Assembly: GCF_002994615.1 (NCBI RefSeq)
Contig: NZ_PVNK01000278.1
Location: forward strand, 1 to 64,000
Direction: 5' to 3'
Length of the DNA: 64,000 nt
Origin: Enhygromyxa salina
Lineage (GTDB): Bacteria > Myxococcota_A > Polyangia > Nannocystales > Nannocystaceae
In this document: positions 36,509 to 45,677 of the stretch, one piece after another
Position numbering within the stretch: the first letter of the stretch is position 1
How the letters are laid out: each line of letters begins with the position of its first letter
The notes under the pieces: model-generated
What the model was told of the DNA's origin: nothing
Seen by the model: only the letters and a program-made list of their open reading frames with translations
Database searches by the model: none
Position numbers and translations under genes: made by a program

Positions 36509-37777
36509 GTGACGACCTCCAGTGATCCCGAGCTGCGCTGCGACCCTGCCGAGGGCCTCGCGTCCTTCGCCGAGCTCGGCCCGCATCGACCCACGGATCC
36601 GCGCCCGGGCACGCTCGAGATCCTCGCCGAAGATCGTGAGACCTCGGCGCGATCGTGCCGGCTGTGGACCGGCCACGGCCCCGTGGAGACGCCCTGCTTC
36701 ATGCCCGTGGGGACCTACGGCGCGGTCAAGGGCGTGCTCCCGGACGAGCTGCGCGCCGTGGGGTCCCAGGTCGTGCTCGCCAACGCCTACCACCTGAGCC
36801 ACCGGCCCGGGGCCGAGCGCGTCGGCGAGGTCGGGGGCATCCACGCCTTCATGCACTGGCCAGGTCCGATCCTCACGGACTCCGGCGGGTATCAGGTGTT
36901 CAGCCTCCGCTCGCTCCAGAAGATCGACGACGCGGGCGTCGACTACCGGACCCACTTCGACGGCTCGCCCGCGCGCATGACCCCGCGCAGCGTGCTCGAG
37001 GCCGAGGCCTCGATCGGCCCGGACATCTGCATGATCCTCGACCACTGCCCGCCGGGCGACGGCGGGGGGGCCAGCGACGCGGCGCGCCGCGCGATCCTGC
37101 GTGAGGCCATGGATCGGACGACCCTGTGGGCCCAGGAGGCCGCGCGCCTACGCCGCGAGATCCTCCGTGACGACCAGCTGTGCTTTGCGATCGTCCAGGG
37201 CGGGACCGACCTCGAGTTGCGCCGCGAACACCTCGAGACCCTCGCGGCCCTCGATTTCGACGGCCTCGCCCTCGGCGGGCTCAGCGTCGGCGAGCCGATC
37301 CCGCAGATGCACGCGACCCTCGAGGCGATCGCCCCGCTGATGCCGCGGGACAAGCCGCGCTACGTGATGGGCATCGGGACGCCGAGCGATCTGCTCGCGG
37401 CGATCCGCGCGGGCGTCGACATGTTCGACTGCGTGATCCCGTCCCGCCACGCTCGCAACGGCCAGCTGATCAGCTTCCTCGGCCGCTTCAACATCCGCAA
37501 CGGGCGCTTCCGCCGGGACGATCGCCCGGTCGACCCCAGCTGCGGCTGCCCGGTCTGCGCCCGCTTCTCTCGGGCCTACCTGCGCCACCTCCACGTCCAC
37601 AACGACCCCCTCTACGTGCGTCTGGCCACGATGCACAACCTCTACTTCTTCCACGAGTGGGTCGCCGTCCAGCGCCGGGCGATCCGCCAGGGCAACTTCG
37701 GCGCCGTCGCGGCCGCCCTCGCGCGGGTCCTCGAGGACCGCACGCAACCCGGGAAGGGCTCGAAGTCTACCTCGTAA
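36509..37777 (+). CDS. tgt: tRNA-guanine transglycosylase (queuine/preQ1)
   Basis: 422 residues, GTG start. Exchanges guanine-34 for preQ1. Motifs: TPCFMPVGTYGAVKGVLP, NAYHLSHRPG, catalytic LTDSGGYQVFSL, AIVQGGTDLELRREH, LALGGLSVGEP, MGIGTPSDLLAAI, VDMFDCVIPSRHARNG, and the zinc site CGCPVCARFSRAYLRHL. The N-terminal ~40 residues before the barrel are longer than usual and poorly conserved, so the true start may be internal. It acts directly before QueA in queuosine synthesis, and the genes are neighbours. Confidence 0.95.
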   Translation: MTTSSDPELRCDPAEGLASFAELGPHRPTDPRPGTLEILAEDRETSARSCRLWTGHGPVETPCFMPVGTYGAVKGVLPDELRAVGSQVVLANAYHLSHRPGAERVGEVGGIHAFMHWPGPILTDSGGYQVFSLRSLQKIDDAGVDYRTHFDGSPARMTPRSVLEAEASIGPDICMILDHCPPGDGGGASDAARRAILREAMDRTTLWAQEAARLRREILRDDQLCFAIVQGGTDLELRREHLETLAALDFDGLALGGLSVGEPIPQMHATLEAIAPLMPRDKPRYVMGIGTPSDLLAAIRAGVDMFDCVIPSRHARNGQLISFLGRFNIRNGRFRRDDRPVDPSCGCPVCARFSRAYLRHLHVHNDPLYVRLATMHNLYFFHEWVAVQRRAIRQGNFGAVAAALARVLEDRTQPGKGSKSTS

Positions 37778-37807
37778 GCTATTGGATTTACACAGCAATT
37801 TGATGTC

Positions 37808-37831
37808 GGGTGAGGCCCCGGTGGGCCACCC
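37808..37831 (+). terminator. hairpin downstream of tgt
   Basis: GGGT/ACCC and GGCCC/GGGCC stems separated by a 2-nt bulge, tetraloop CGGT, ~30 nt after the tgt stop. No U-run. TTGACC (37853) and TACCTA (37876), 17 bp apart, may form a weak promoter for yajC downstream. Confidence 0.35.
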
Positions 37832-37959
37832 GATGGCCTCGAGGGGGTCCGATTGACCGCGGCGTGCGGCGCTGCTACCTAGGCCGCCCTCGTGAGGCCA
37901 TCGCGTCTCGGCCGTCAGATTGCGACCGAGTTCACGTGATACTCCCGCCACGTCCGGCC

Positions 37960-38409
37960 ATGTTCGCCCTATCACCGATGCTGCTCGCCGAAGGCGCCGC
38001 AGGTAGTCCCCTCGGGGGCCTGCTGCCTTTCATCCTCATGATCGGCGTCTTCTATTTCCTGGTGCTCCGTCCGATGAGCAAGCAGGAAAAGGAGCGCAAG
38101 AACCGACTCGCCGAGCTCAAGCGCGGCGACAAGATCGTCTTGACCGGCGGCCTCCTCGGCCGAATCAGCCGCGTCGACGACGACATCGTGATTGTCGAGA
38201 TCGCCGACAAGGTCAAGGTTCGGGTGCTCAAGAAGGACGTGGCCGACTTCGAGGAGAGCGCTCTGGCCCAGGCCAAGAAGGATCGCGGCGAGAAGAGCGA
38301 CGACAAGAACAAAGACAAAGACAAAGACAAAGCCAAAGACGAGAAAGCCGCGGTCGACAAGACCAAGGACAAGGCCGACAAGGACGAGTCGTCGCGGAAG
38401 GCGGGCTGA
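37960..38409 (+). CDS. yajC: preprotein translocase subunit YajC
   Basis: 149 residues from ATG 37960. One membrane helix (GGLLPFILMIGVFYFLVLRP) is followed by the family motif RPMSKQEKERKNRLAELKRG and DKIVLTGGLLGRISRV. The last ~45 residues are an almost pure Lys/Asp tail (repeated KDKDK) longer than in most YajC. It associates with SecDF at the translocon. Adjacent to secD with a 3-nt gap. Confidence 0.92.
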   Translation: MFALSPMLLAEGAAGSPLGGLLPFILMIGVFYFLVLRPMSKQEKERKNRLAELKRGDKIVLTGGLLGRISRVDDDIVIVEIADKVKVRVLKKDVADFEESALAQAKKDRGEKSDDKNKDKDKDKAKDEKAAVDKTKDKADKDESSRKAG

Positions 38410-38412
38410 TCC

Positions 38413-40578
38413 ATGCGTCGCTTCGTCAAACTCAAGGCTCTGCTGCTGCTCCTGCTGCTGTCGGTTGCGATCTTGTCGGTCCTGCCCTCGTTCGCACAGA
38501 TCGGCAAGTTCGAGCTCCCACCGCTCATCTCCGAGACCTTCACCCGTCAGTTCAAGCTCGGCTTGGACCTTCAGGGTGGCCTCCACCTCGAGTACTCCGT
38601 CGCCGTCGACGAGGCGCTCGAGAACAAGCTCGACCAGATGGCCGGCGAGCTCGAGAGCGCGTTCAAGGAGAAAAAAGACGTCACGGTTCAGACCGAGCGC
38701 AAGGGCAAGGACACCCTGATCCTGCGCTTCGAGAACCCCGAGGACGTCAAGCTCGCGACCGAGGACGTCATGGCCGTCGTCGCCGGTCACCTCGAGCGTG
38801 ACCTCGACGCCGAGAATCTCGAGTCCGAGGGCATCATTCAGATGAAGGTGCCCGAGGAGGTCATCGAGGACAGCCAAAAGGCCGTGATCGGCCAGGCGAT
38901 CGAGACCGTGCGGCGCCGCGTCGACGCGATGGGCGTCGCCGAGCCCAACATCTATCCCAAGAACCGCCAGGTCGTGATCGAGCTGCCCGGCGTCAGCGAC
39001 ACCGCGACCGAGCTGCGCGCGGCGGCGAATGAGGTCTCCAACCTCATGATCGCGCTGATCAACACCGAGGGCATCCAGGTCCAGCCGGTCGAGAACCGCG
39101 AGGATCCTGGCGCGATCGACATGCGCGTGGTCGACAGCGACGCCCGCGCGGTGCTCGAGCAGATCTTCGGGGCCGACAAGCTGATCCCGCAAGACGACGG
39201 CTCGGTCATGATCTTCGACCCCGACCGCCTCGGCGCCGAGGTTGCGATCCTCCCCGAGGTCGCGGGCGCCGACCCCGATCCCGAGATGGTCACGATCTCG
39301 CTGACCGAGTCCGCCCGCGACGAGGTCCTCGAGAGCTCCTCGGACTTCCGTCGGCTGCTCAAGGTCATCGAGCGCGCGGCCGTGCTCGAGATGCACATGG
39401 TCGACGACGAGACCCCGTTCAAGGACACCGGCAAGCCCTACCTCAGGGCCCTGTTCGACGCCGGCTTCGTGACCGAGGGCCTCGGCATCTCGGTTGCGAT
39501 CGAAGACAACTACGGCAAGCCCGAGAAGGGCGCGCCGATGGTCGAGGAGCCGATCGCCTTCTACGCGCTCGAGCGCGAGACCCTCGAGCGCTTCTTCAAC
39601 AGCCTGCCCCCCGAGTGGCGGATCCCCAACACGCACAAGGTCGCGTACGGCGAGGTCCCCTGGGTCCTGCGCCGCAACGAGGAGCCGACCCAGCTGTGGC
39701 GCACGCACATCATCCGCTCGCGCGCCGACATCACCGGTGATCGGATCACGACCGCCAACGTCGGCTACAAGCAGGACACCAACACGCCCCAGGTCGAGGT
39801 CAGCTTCGACAAGATCGGCGCCCGCGACTTCGACCGCATGAGCGGCGACAACATCGGCCGCAAGATGGCGATCATCATGGACGAGCGCGTGGTCTCCGAT
39901 CCGATCTTCAACGAGCGGATCCCCAACGGCAACGTGGTCATCACCCTCGGCTCGCAGCCCGGCGACTCGATCCGCGAGCAGGCCAACGACCTGGTCAAGG
40001 TGCTCAAGAGCGGCTCGCTGCCGGCCCGCCTCAACAAGGAGTTCGAGATCCGGGTTGGCGCCGACCTCGGCCAAGAGTCGGTCGAGCGCGGGTTCAAGGC
40101 CTTCTTGGTCGGCCTCGGCATGGTCATCGTGTTCATGGCCATCTACTACCGCCGCGCGGGCGTGATCGCGGTCTTTGCGCTGGTCATGAACATGGTCCTG
40201 GTCCTCGCGGCCATGGCCCTGTTCCAGGCCACGCTGACCCTGCCCGGCATCGCCGGCGTCGTCTTGACGATCGGCATGGCCGTCGACGCCAACGTGATCG
40301 TCTTCGAGCGCGTACGCGAATTCTTACGCGAGGGCTTCACGGCCCGGGCGGCGATCGAGGCCGGCTACGATCGCGCGTTCACGACCATCCTCGACTCGCA
40401 GCTCACGACCGCGATCGCCGGTCTGGTCCTGTGGCAGTACGGCTCCGGGCCGATCCGCGGATTTGCGATCACCCTGCTGATCGGCATCGCAACCTCGATC
40501 TTCACGGGCGTGTTCGCAACCCGGGTGTTCTTCGACTGGCAAGCCAACCGCCGCGGCTTCGACCGGGTCTCGATCTGA
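38413..40578 (+). CDS. secD: protein translocase subunit SecD
   Basis: 721 residues. First helix LKALLLLLLLSVAILSVL, then motif GLDLQGGLHLEY (D1). A large periplasmic head includes a ~100-residue insertion around TPFKDTGKPYLRALFDAGF and ERFFNSLPPEWRIPN. The C-terminal five-helix bundle has GMAVDANVIVFERVREFLREG (the proton-path Asp) and TTAIAGLVLWQYGSGPIRGFA. Uses the proton gradient to pull exported chains. It is about 100 residues longer than E. coli SecD. Part of yajC-secD-secF. Confidence 0.95.
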   Translation: MRRFVKLKALLLLLLLSVAILSVLPSFAQIGKFELPPLISETFTRQFKLGLDLQGGLHLEYSVAVDEALENKLDQMAGELESAFKEKKDVTVQTERKGKDTLILRFENPEDVKLATEDVMAVVAGHLERDLDAENLESEGIIQMKVPEEVIEDSQKAVIGQAIETVRRRVDAMGVAEPNIYPKNRQVVIELPGVSDTATELRAAANEVSNLMIALINTEGIQVQPVENREDPGAIDMRVVDSDARAVLEQIFGADKLIPQDDGSVMIFDPDRLGAEVAILPEVAGADPDPEMVTISLTESARDEVLESSSDFRRLLKVIERAAVLEMHMVDDETPFKDTGKPYLRALFDAGFVTEGLGISVAIEDNYGKPEKGAPMVEEPIAFYALERETLERFFNSLPPEWRIPNTHKVAYGEVPWVLRRNEEPTQLWRTHIIRSRADITGDRITTANVGYKQDTNTPQVEVSFDKIGARDFDRMSGDNIGRKMAIIMDERVVSDPIFNERIPNGNVVITLGSQPGDSIREQANDLVKVLKSGSLPARLNKEFEIRVGADLGQESVERGFKAFLVGLGMVIVFMAIYYRRAGVIAVFALVMNMVLVLAAMALFQATLTLPGIAGVVLTIGMAVDANVIVFERVREFLREGFTARAAIEAGYDRAFTTILDSQLTTAIAGLVLWQYGSGPIRGFAITLLIGIATSIFTGVFATRVFFDWQANRRGFDRVSI

Positions 40579-40588
40579 AACGGGGGGC

Positions 40589-42169
40589 ATGACGATGGCT
40601 GATAACGATCGAAACGACACCCCCGAAGGCGACAAGGACCCGACCAGCGGCTCGCGCCGCAGGCGAGGCCGCAGCGCCCGCGCAGGTTCCGGCGGCGGCG
40701 GCGGCGAGGCCAAGGCCAAGGCCGCGCCGCCCGATCCGAGCAAGCTGAAGTTCTTCAAGCTGATCCCGGACAACACCAGGATCGACTTCGTCGGCAGGCG
40801 CAAGCAGGGCTTGCTGCTGTCGCTGACCGTGGTCCTGCTCGCAATCGGCATGATGGTGTTCAACGCCTTCACGACCGGCTCGGCGCTCAACTACGGCATC
40901 GACTTCCAAGGCGGCTCCTCGGTTCGCCTCGCGCTCACGCAAGAGGCTGACATCGAGCAAATCCGCGATCTGCTCGACGACGCGGGCTACTCCGGCAGCT
41001 CCGCGGTCGCGGTCCCCGACGCCGAGAACGAGGTCCTGATCCGGGTCAAGCAGGTGATCGCGATCTCCGAGGAGGAGCTCGCGGGCTGCCGTGACTCGCT
41101 CGTGGGCCTCGACGATGGCGTCGAGCTCGTGCCTGACGACGGCTTCGTCCATCCGGGTGAGAGCTCGAAGATCTTCATGAAGTTCACGGCCCAGCCGAGC
41201 AACTCGCAGATCGAGCGGCTGATGGCCGAGGCTGGCTGCCACGGCACGGCCTCGCCCGGGGTCGGCAAGCCCGAGGAGTTCCCGGTCGAGTTCGCGCTGA
41301 TCGGCGTCGGCAACGACATCGCCAACGTCATCGACCAGGAGCTCGGGGCCGGGACCGTCGACCACATCGTCGCGAGCGAGACCGTCGGCGCCAAGGTCGG
41401 CAGCCAGCTCAAGCGCGACGGCGTCCAGGCGATGCTGTTCGCGATCGGCTTCATCTTCTTGTTCGTGATGATCCGCTTCGACCTGCGCTTCGCGCCGGGC
41501 GGCATCGTCGCGTTGGTCCACGACGCGATCATCGTCGTCGGGGCCTTCGCCCTGACCGGCAAGGAGTTCGACCTGACCTCGATCGCCGCGGTCCTGACGA
41601 TCATCGGCTACTCGATCAACGACACGATCGTGGTCTTCGACCGGGTCCGCGAGCGCGTGGCCTTGCACCGCGACGACCCGATCGAGGAGACGACCAACAC
41701 CGCGCTCAACGACACCCTCAGCCGCACGATCCTGACCTCGACGACGACCCTGCTCGTGGTCGCGGCGACCTGGGTGCTCGGCAGCGGGCAGATCAGGGAC
41801 TTCGCGTTCGCGCTCCTCGTCGGGTTGATCGCCGGGACCTACTCCTCGCTCTTCGTCGCCTCGCCCGTGTTCTTGTGGGTCAACGACAAGATGTACAAGG
41901 GCAAGGGCCACCTGCTCACCGCCGACAAGGACGCCGAGCGCGGGACCGGGACCTTGCTCGGACCCCAGATCGAAGCTGGGCCCGAGCGGGGCGACGGCGC
42001 TGGCGATCAGCCGGCCGTCGACGCCGAGGTCGCGGGCACGGCCGAGGGCGAAGGCGCGGCCGCGGTCGAGCCGAGCGCGGGCGACGACATCAACGTGAAG
42101 ATCGCCGACGTCGACAAGGGCGTCGGCGAGCGCAAGACCCGTCGCCGCCGCCGCCGACCGAAAGACTGA
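40589..42169 (+). CDS. secF: protein translocase subunit SecF with long tails
   Basis: 526 residues against ~320 usually. N-terminal ~70 residues are charged and disordered; the core runs from FVGRRKQGLLLSLTVVLL through YGIDFQGGSSVRLAL and the helix bundle with FDLRFAPGGIVALVHD and GYSINDTIVVFDRVRERV. A ~90-residue acidic tail ends in GERKTRRRRRRPKD. A second start at ATG 40595 is possible. Partner of SecD; recJ begins 28 nt downstream. Confidence 0.94.
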   Translation: MTMADNDRNDTPEGDKDPTSGSRRRRGRSARAGSGGGGGEAKAKAAPPDPSKLKFFKLIPDNTRIDFVGRRKQGLLLSLTVVLLAIGMMVFNAFTTGSALNYGIDFQGGSSVRLALTQEADIEQIRDLLDDAGYSGSSAVAVPDAENEVLIRVKQVIAISEEELAGCRDSLVGLDDGVELVPDDGFVHPGESSKIFMKFTAQPSNSQIERLMAEAGCHGTASPGVGKPEEFPVEFALIGVGNDIANVIDQELGAGTVDHIVASETVGAKVGSQLKRDGVQAMLFAIGFIFLFVMIRFDLRFAPGGIVALVHDAIIVVGAFALTGKEFDLTSIAAVLTIIGYSINDTIVVFDRVRERVALHRDDPIEETTNTALNDTLSRTILTSTTTLLVVAATWVLGSGQIRDFAFALLVGLIAGTYSSLFVASPVFLWVNDKMYKGKGHLLTADKDAERGTGTLLGPQIEAGPERGDGAGDQPAVDAEVAGTAEGEGAAAVEPSAGDDINVKIADVDKGVGERKTRRRRRRPKD

Positions 42170-42197
42170 TTCGAGCGGCTGAGCGCGCGCGGGCACG

Positions 42198-43976
42198 ATG
42201 AGCGAGCCGAGCGAAGCTGAGTCGTGGGCGCTGGGGGAGCCGCCCCGCGCGCACCTGCGCGGCGCGCTGCCAAACTACTCGAGGGCCGAGCTGCGCGAGC
42301 GCGCCGAGGCCCTCGACGTCCACCCGATCGTCGTCGAGCTGATGGTCGGCCGCGGGATCGAGGAGCTCGACGAGCAGCGTCGCTTCTTGGCCCCGCGCCT
42401 GCGCGAGCTCTCGCCGCCCGCGACCATGGCTGGCTTCGCCGAGGCCGTCGATCTGCTGGTCACAGCCCGGGCCCGGGGCTGGCGAGTGGGGATGTTCGGC
42501 GACTACGACGTCGACGGCGTCACGACGACCACGATCCTGACCACCTTCCTCGAGTGCGTCGGCGTCGAGGTCGTGGCCAAGGTCGCGAGCCGCGCGGGCG
42601 GCTATGGCTTCGGCCTCGCGCCGGCCAAGGCCCTCCACGAGGCCGGCGTCGATCTGGTCTTGACCGGCGACTGCGGGACCTCGGATCACGAAGCGCTGGC
42701 CTGGCTGCGCCAGCGCGACGTGCCCACCGTCGTCATCGACCATCACCAGGTCCCCGAGACGATGCCGCCGGCCAGCGCGTTGCTCAACCCGCACCAGGCC
42801 GGCTGCGCGTTCCCCTTCAAGGGCCTGTGCAGCGCGGGCGTCGGCTTTTATCTGGCCGCGGGCATGCGCTCGGCGATCGCCAAGGCCGAGCCCTCGAGCC
42901 GCGCCAACCTGCCGGATCCGCGGGCGTGGCTCGATCTGGTCGCGCTCGGGACCGTCTGCGACATGATGCCGCTGCGCGGCGACAACCGCGTGCTGGTCCG
43001 CCACGGGCTCGAGACCATGGGCCAGCGCAAGCGGCCCGGGGTCCGCGAGCTCCTGCGTCGCGCGCGGGTCGGTCCGGAGCACGCGGTCGACGAGGGCCAC
43101 CTCGGGTTCATGCTCGGGCCGCGGCTCAACGCGCCGGGGCGGCTCGGCAGCGCCGAGCCCTCGTTGGAGCTGCTGCGCTCGCGCTCGGGCGCCGAGGCCG
43201 AGGCGCTCGCGGCCAAGGTCGAGATGTTCAACAGCCAGCGGCGCTCGCTCCAAGATCGCATCGTCGCCGAGGCCCTCGACCAGCTCGGCGAGGATCCGCG
43301 CACGCCGCGGCGCAGCGGGATCGTGGTCGCACACGACAACTGGGCGCCGGGGATCGTCGGGATCGCGGCGGCCGGGATCGTCGAGCGCTACGGCCGGCCG
43401 ACGCTGGTGATCGGGGTCGATCCGGGCAGCGGCGAGGCTCGGGGCTCGGCGCGGACCTCCGCGGGCGTCGACGTCCGCGCGGCCTTGGCCGAGTGCGCCG
43501 ACCTCCTGCGGCGCTACGGCGGGCACAAGGCGGCGGCTGGGGTCAGCATGGACGCCGCCAACATCCCGGCCCTGACCGAGCGCTTCGATCAGGCCTGCGC
43601 GGCCCAGCTCGGCGAGGAGGTCGGGCGCGATCCGATCGACGTCCACGACGGCGAGCTCGCGCTCGAGGACATCGACCTCGAGTTGATCGGCGCGATCGAG
43701 TCGCTCGGGCCGTTCGGGGTCGGCTTCGAGCGCCCGCGCTACCTGTGCGCGGGCGCCCAGGTGGTTCGGGTTCGCGTGTTGAAGGAGCGGCACCTCGCGC
43801 TGACCCTGCGCCAGGGCCGGGACCAGCGCGACGCGATCGCCTTTCGCAAGGCAGAGTTTGGCGTCGAGCGGGGCGACAGCATCGGCTGCCTGTTCACCCC
43901 CTCACGCAACAGCTACGGCGGACGCGACCGGCCCCAGCTGATCATCGATCGCCTGTGGCGAGTCCGAGGGTCCTAG
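42198..43976 (+). CDS. recJ: single-stranded-DNA-specific exonuclease RecJ
   Basis: 592 residues. The DHH phosphoesterase core has FGDYDVDGVTTTTIL (metal Asps), TGDCGTSDHEAL, and DHH in VVIDHHQVPE. DMMPLRGDNRVLV and GFMLGPRLNAPGRLGSAEP follow. The DHHA1 domain has RRYGGHKAAAGVSM. 5'-to-3' degradation of ssDNA in recombination and mismatch repair. The position after secF matches many bacterial genomes. The stop is convergent with a small lipoprotein gene. Confidence 0.95.
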   Translation: MSEPSEAESWALGEPPRAHLRGALPNYSRAELRERAEALDVHPIVVELMVGRGIEELDEQRRFLAPRLRELSPPATMAGFAEAVDLLVTARARGWRVGMFGDYDVDGVTTTTILTTFLECVGVEVVAKVASRAGGYGFGLAPAKALHEAGVDLVLTGDCGTSDHEALAWLRQRDVPTVVIDHHQVPETMPPASALLNPHQAGCAFPFKGLCSAGVGFYLAAGMRSAIAKAEPSSRANLPDPRAWLDLVALGTVCDMMPLRGDNRVLVRHGLETMGQRKRPGVRELLRRARVGPEHAVDEGHLGFMLGPRLNAPGRLGSAEPSLELLRSRSGAEAEALAAKVEMFNSQRRSLQDRIVAEALDQLGEDPRTPRRSGIVVAHDNWAPGIVGIAAAGIVERYGRPTLVIGVDPGSGEARGSARTSAGVDVRAALAECADLLRRYGGHKAAAGVSMDAANIPALTERFDQACAAQLGEEVGRDPIDVHDGELALEDIDLELIGAIESLGPFGVGFERPRYLCAGAQVVRVRVLKERHLALTLRQGRDQRDAIAFRKAEFGVERGDSIGCLFTPSRNSYGGRDRPQLIIDRLWRVRGS

Positions 43977-44000
43977 ACGCTGACGGCTGACGGCCGCAGT

Positions 44001-44432
44001 TCAAGGGACGCTTCCGGACCGTTGGTAGCAAGCTGGCTCGCAGTCTGGCCCGTTCGGCTGCAGGATCTCATCGACGAGGGTGGTCACCAGCGCGTTGGCG
44101 ATCACCGCCTCTTGCGTGGACAGGGGGACGACGGCCACGCTGATCGTGCTCGTCTCGGCCATCTCTCCGGTGATCTCGAACCCGCCCGCGTCGCACTCGA
44201 GCCACTCGGGCAGCGGCTCTGCGTCGGGCGCGTTGTCGAGGCAGGTCACGCTGACCGGCTGCCCGTTCGGGTTGATCGTCAGCGCGTAGGGCTCGTTGAC
44301 GACGATGGCGCCGTAGTCGACGACCAGGGTCGAGTCGCAGCTGGCGGTCGTGCATACGCCGCCGCCGCAGCTCGACAGCGAGGGGAGGAGGATCAGGATC
44401 AGCGCGGGGATCAGGCGGGCGAGGCGTGACAC
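44001..44432 (-). CDS. small lipoprotein of unknown function
   Basis: 143 residues, GTG start. Lipoprotein signal LIPALILILLPSLSSC with the Cys at about 22. The mature part has five more cysteines (VCTTASC, VTCLDN, LECDAGG, CEPACY), suggesting disulfides, and an Ig-like beta pattern (VNEPYALTINPNGQPVSVTC). No family recognised. Convergent with recJ, divergent from the membrane-protein gene at 44480. Confidence 0.75.
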   Translation of the reverse strand: MSRLARLIPALILILLPSLSSCGGGVCTTASCDSTLVVDYGAIVVNEPYALTINPNGQPVSVTCLDNAPDAEPLPEWLECDAGGFEITGEMAETSTISVAVVPLSTQEAVIANALVTTLVDEILQPNGPDCEPACYQRSGSVP

Positions 44433-44445
44433 GTTGGCCCGAGGC

Positions 44446-44468
44446 TAGCAGCCCGGGCGGCGCTGCTA
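44446..44468. promoter_or_regulatory. hairpin TAGCAGC/GCTGCTA between divergent genes
   Basis: 7-bp inverted repeat between the lipoprotein and membrane-protein starts. Its left side CTAGCAGCCCGGG (44445-44457) is identical to the tip of the palindromic element at 4347-4359, so it may be an element remnant reused as a control site. TACACT at 44467-44472 is a -10-like box 7 nt before GTG 44480. Confidence 0.35.
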
Positions 44469-44479
44469 CACTGACGCCC

Positions 44480-45013
44480 GTGTTCCGCCCCTGGCTGCGA
44501 GTCGCCCGTCCCGACGATTGGACGGGCATGGTGGCGCGCTTCGGGCTGTGGCCGGTCTACTTCGTGGTCCTGCTCGCCGTCGGGCTCGCCCGGATTCCGA
44601 GCGCGTGGTGGGTGATCGGCGCCGGCTACGAGACCCTGACCCGGCTGATCATCGCGCTCGCGGTCATCTACCTGCTCGGCTGGCTGCGGATGATCGCCTG
44701 GACGCTGATCCCGGGCGCGGTCATCCAGTTTGGGCGACGGCTGTGGTTTCGCCACCGTGGCCGTCGGATCCGCCTGCCGATCAAGGCGATCACGACGATC
44801 GACGTCGAGCAGCGCCCGCCGCCGGTCAACGAGGCCTTCATCCTCGAGCTCGCCGATGGGGCGGTCTACGACATGTGCCCGGTCAGCTGGGATGGCGCCG
44901 AGCGGATCTACTCGGTCGTCGCCCGGCGGGTCCGGCGAGCGAGGCTCCGCGCGAACCGACGCCTCGCTCGGGCCAAGCGCCGCGCCCCGGCGCCCACACC
45001 GGACGAGTCCTGA
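44480..45013 (+). CDS. two-helix membrane protein of unknown function
   Basis: 177 residues from GTG 44480. Two transmembrane helices, about FGLWPVYFVVLLAVGLARI and LTRLIIALAVIYLLGWLRMI, are followed by a cytoplasmic PH-like beta segment (IRLPIKAITTIDVEQRPPP, AFILELADGAVYDMCPVSW) and a basic tail. It resembles bPH2-type small membrane proteins in layout. No function can be given. Convergent with the NrsF-like gene, 1 nt between stops. Confidence 0.7.
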   Translation: MFRPWLRVARPDDWTGMVARFGLWPVYFVVLLAVGLARIPSAWWVIGAGYETLTRLIIALAVIYLLGWLRMIAWTLIPGAVIQFGRRLWFRHRGRRIRLPIKAITTIDVEQRPPPVNEAFILELADGAVYDMCPVSWDGAERIYSVVARRVRRARLRANRRLARAKRRAPAPTPDES

Positions 45014-45014
45014 G

Positions 45015-45677
45015 TCAGGCGTGCTCGCTCGGCTCGGCCGGATCGTCTCGGCGGGTTCGGCGGCGAGCTAGGATGCCGATCACCGAGGTGCCGATCATCA
45101 GGGCCGCCGCGACCCCGAGGTGACTGGGGACCACGTGGGCGGCCCCGTTCACCGGGCACTGCCAGGTGATCGCAGTGAGCGCCGTCAGTGAGATTCCAGC
45201 CGCGATCCAGTAGACCGCCGAGGTCTTGCGTCGCTGAACGAAGGCGCCGCTGAGCAGACCCATGAGCAGCACGACCGTCGCGTAGACGGTGATCATCATC
45301 CCGCAGCCTCCGCCGAGGTCGAAGTGCTTGTCGGGTCCGAACATGTGGCCCTCGGGCAGGCCCAAGGTCGCGAGGATGGCCAGCCCGACGGTCCCGACGG
45401 CGAGGGCGATGCGTGCGCCCCGAGAAGGGAACACCAGGCCCAGGCCGATCGCCGGAAACACGATCAGGCACAGGACCCAGAGCACGCACTGCAAGGCCAG
45501 CTGCCACCACGGCTGGTCGAGGAGATCCGGGCGCAGACCCATGAGCAGCATGGCCCCGCCGAGCGCCAACACGACGATCGCCAGGGCCGGGATGAAGTGG
45601 CGCCGGCGATCTCGCTGGCGCGACTCGAGGTCGGCGACGATGAGCTTGGCCGCGTCGATGGTGGGTCGCTCTTGCAT
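45015..45677 (-). CDS. NrsF-like (DUF1109) membrane anti-sigma factor
   Basis: 220 residues. A short cytoplasmic N-terminus (ERPTIDAAKLIVADLESR) is followed by about six membrane helices (e.g. FIPALAIVVLALGGAMLLMG, VGTVGLAILATLGL, VYATVVLLMGLLSGAF, LGVAAALMIGTSVIGILA). The segment QCPVNGAAHVVPSHLG matches the conserved Cys-Pro...His patch near the last helix of NrsF proteins. Its ATG overlaps the TGA of the sigma gene (ATGA), so synthesis is coupled, as expected for an anti-sigma factor holding the sigma at the membrane. Two Cys (CGMM and QCPV) could be stress sensors. Confidence 0.75.
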   Translation of the reverse strand: MQERPTIDAAKLIVADLESRQRDRRRHFIPALAIVVLALGGAMLLMGLRPDLLDQPWWQLALQCVLWVLCLIVFPAIGLGLVFPSRGARIALAVGTVGLAILATLGLPEGHMFGPDKHFDLGGGCGMMITVYATVVLLMGLLSGAFVQRRKTSAVYWIAAGISLTALTAITWQCPVNGAAHVVPSHLGVAAALMIGTSVIGILARRRTRRDDPAEPSEHA

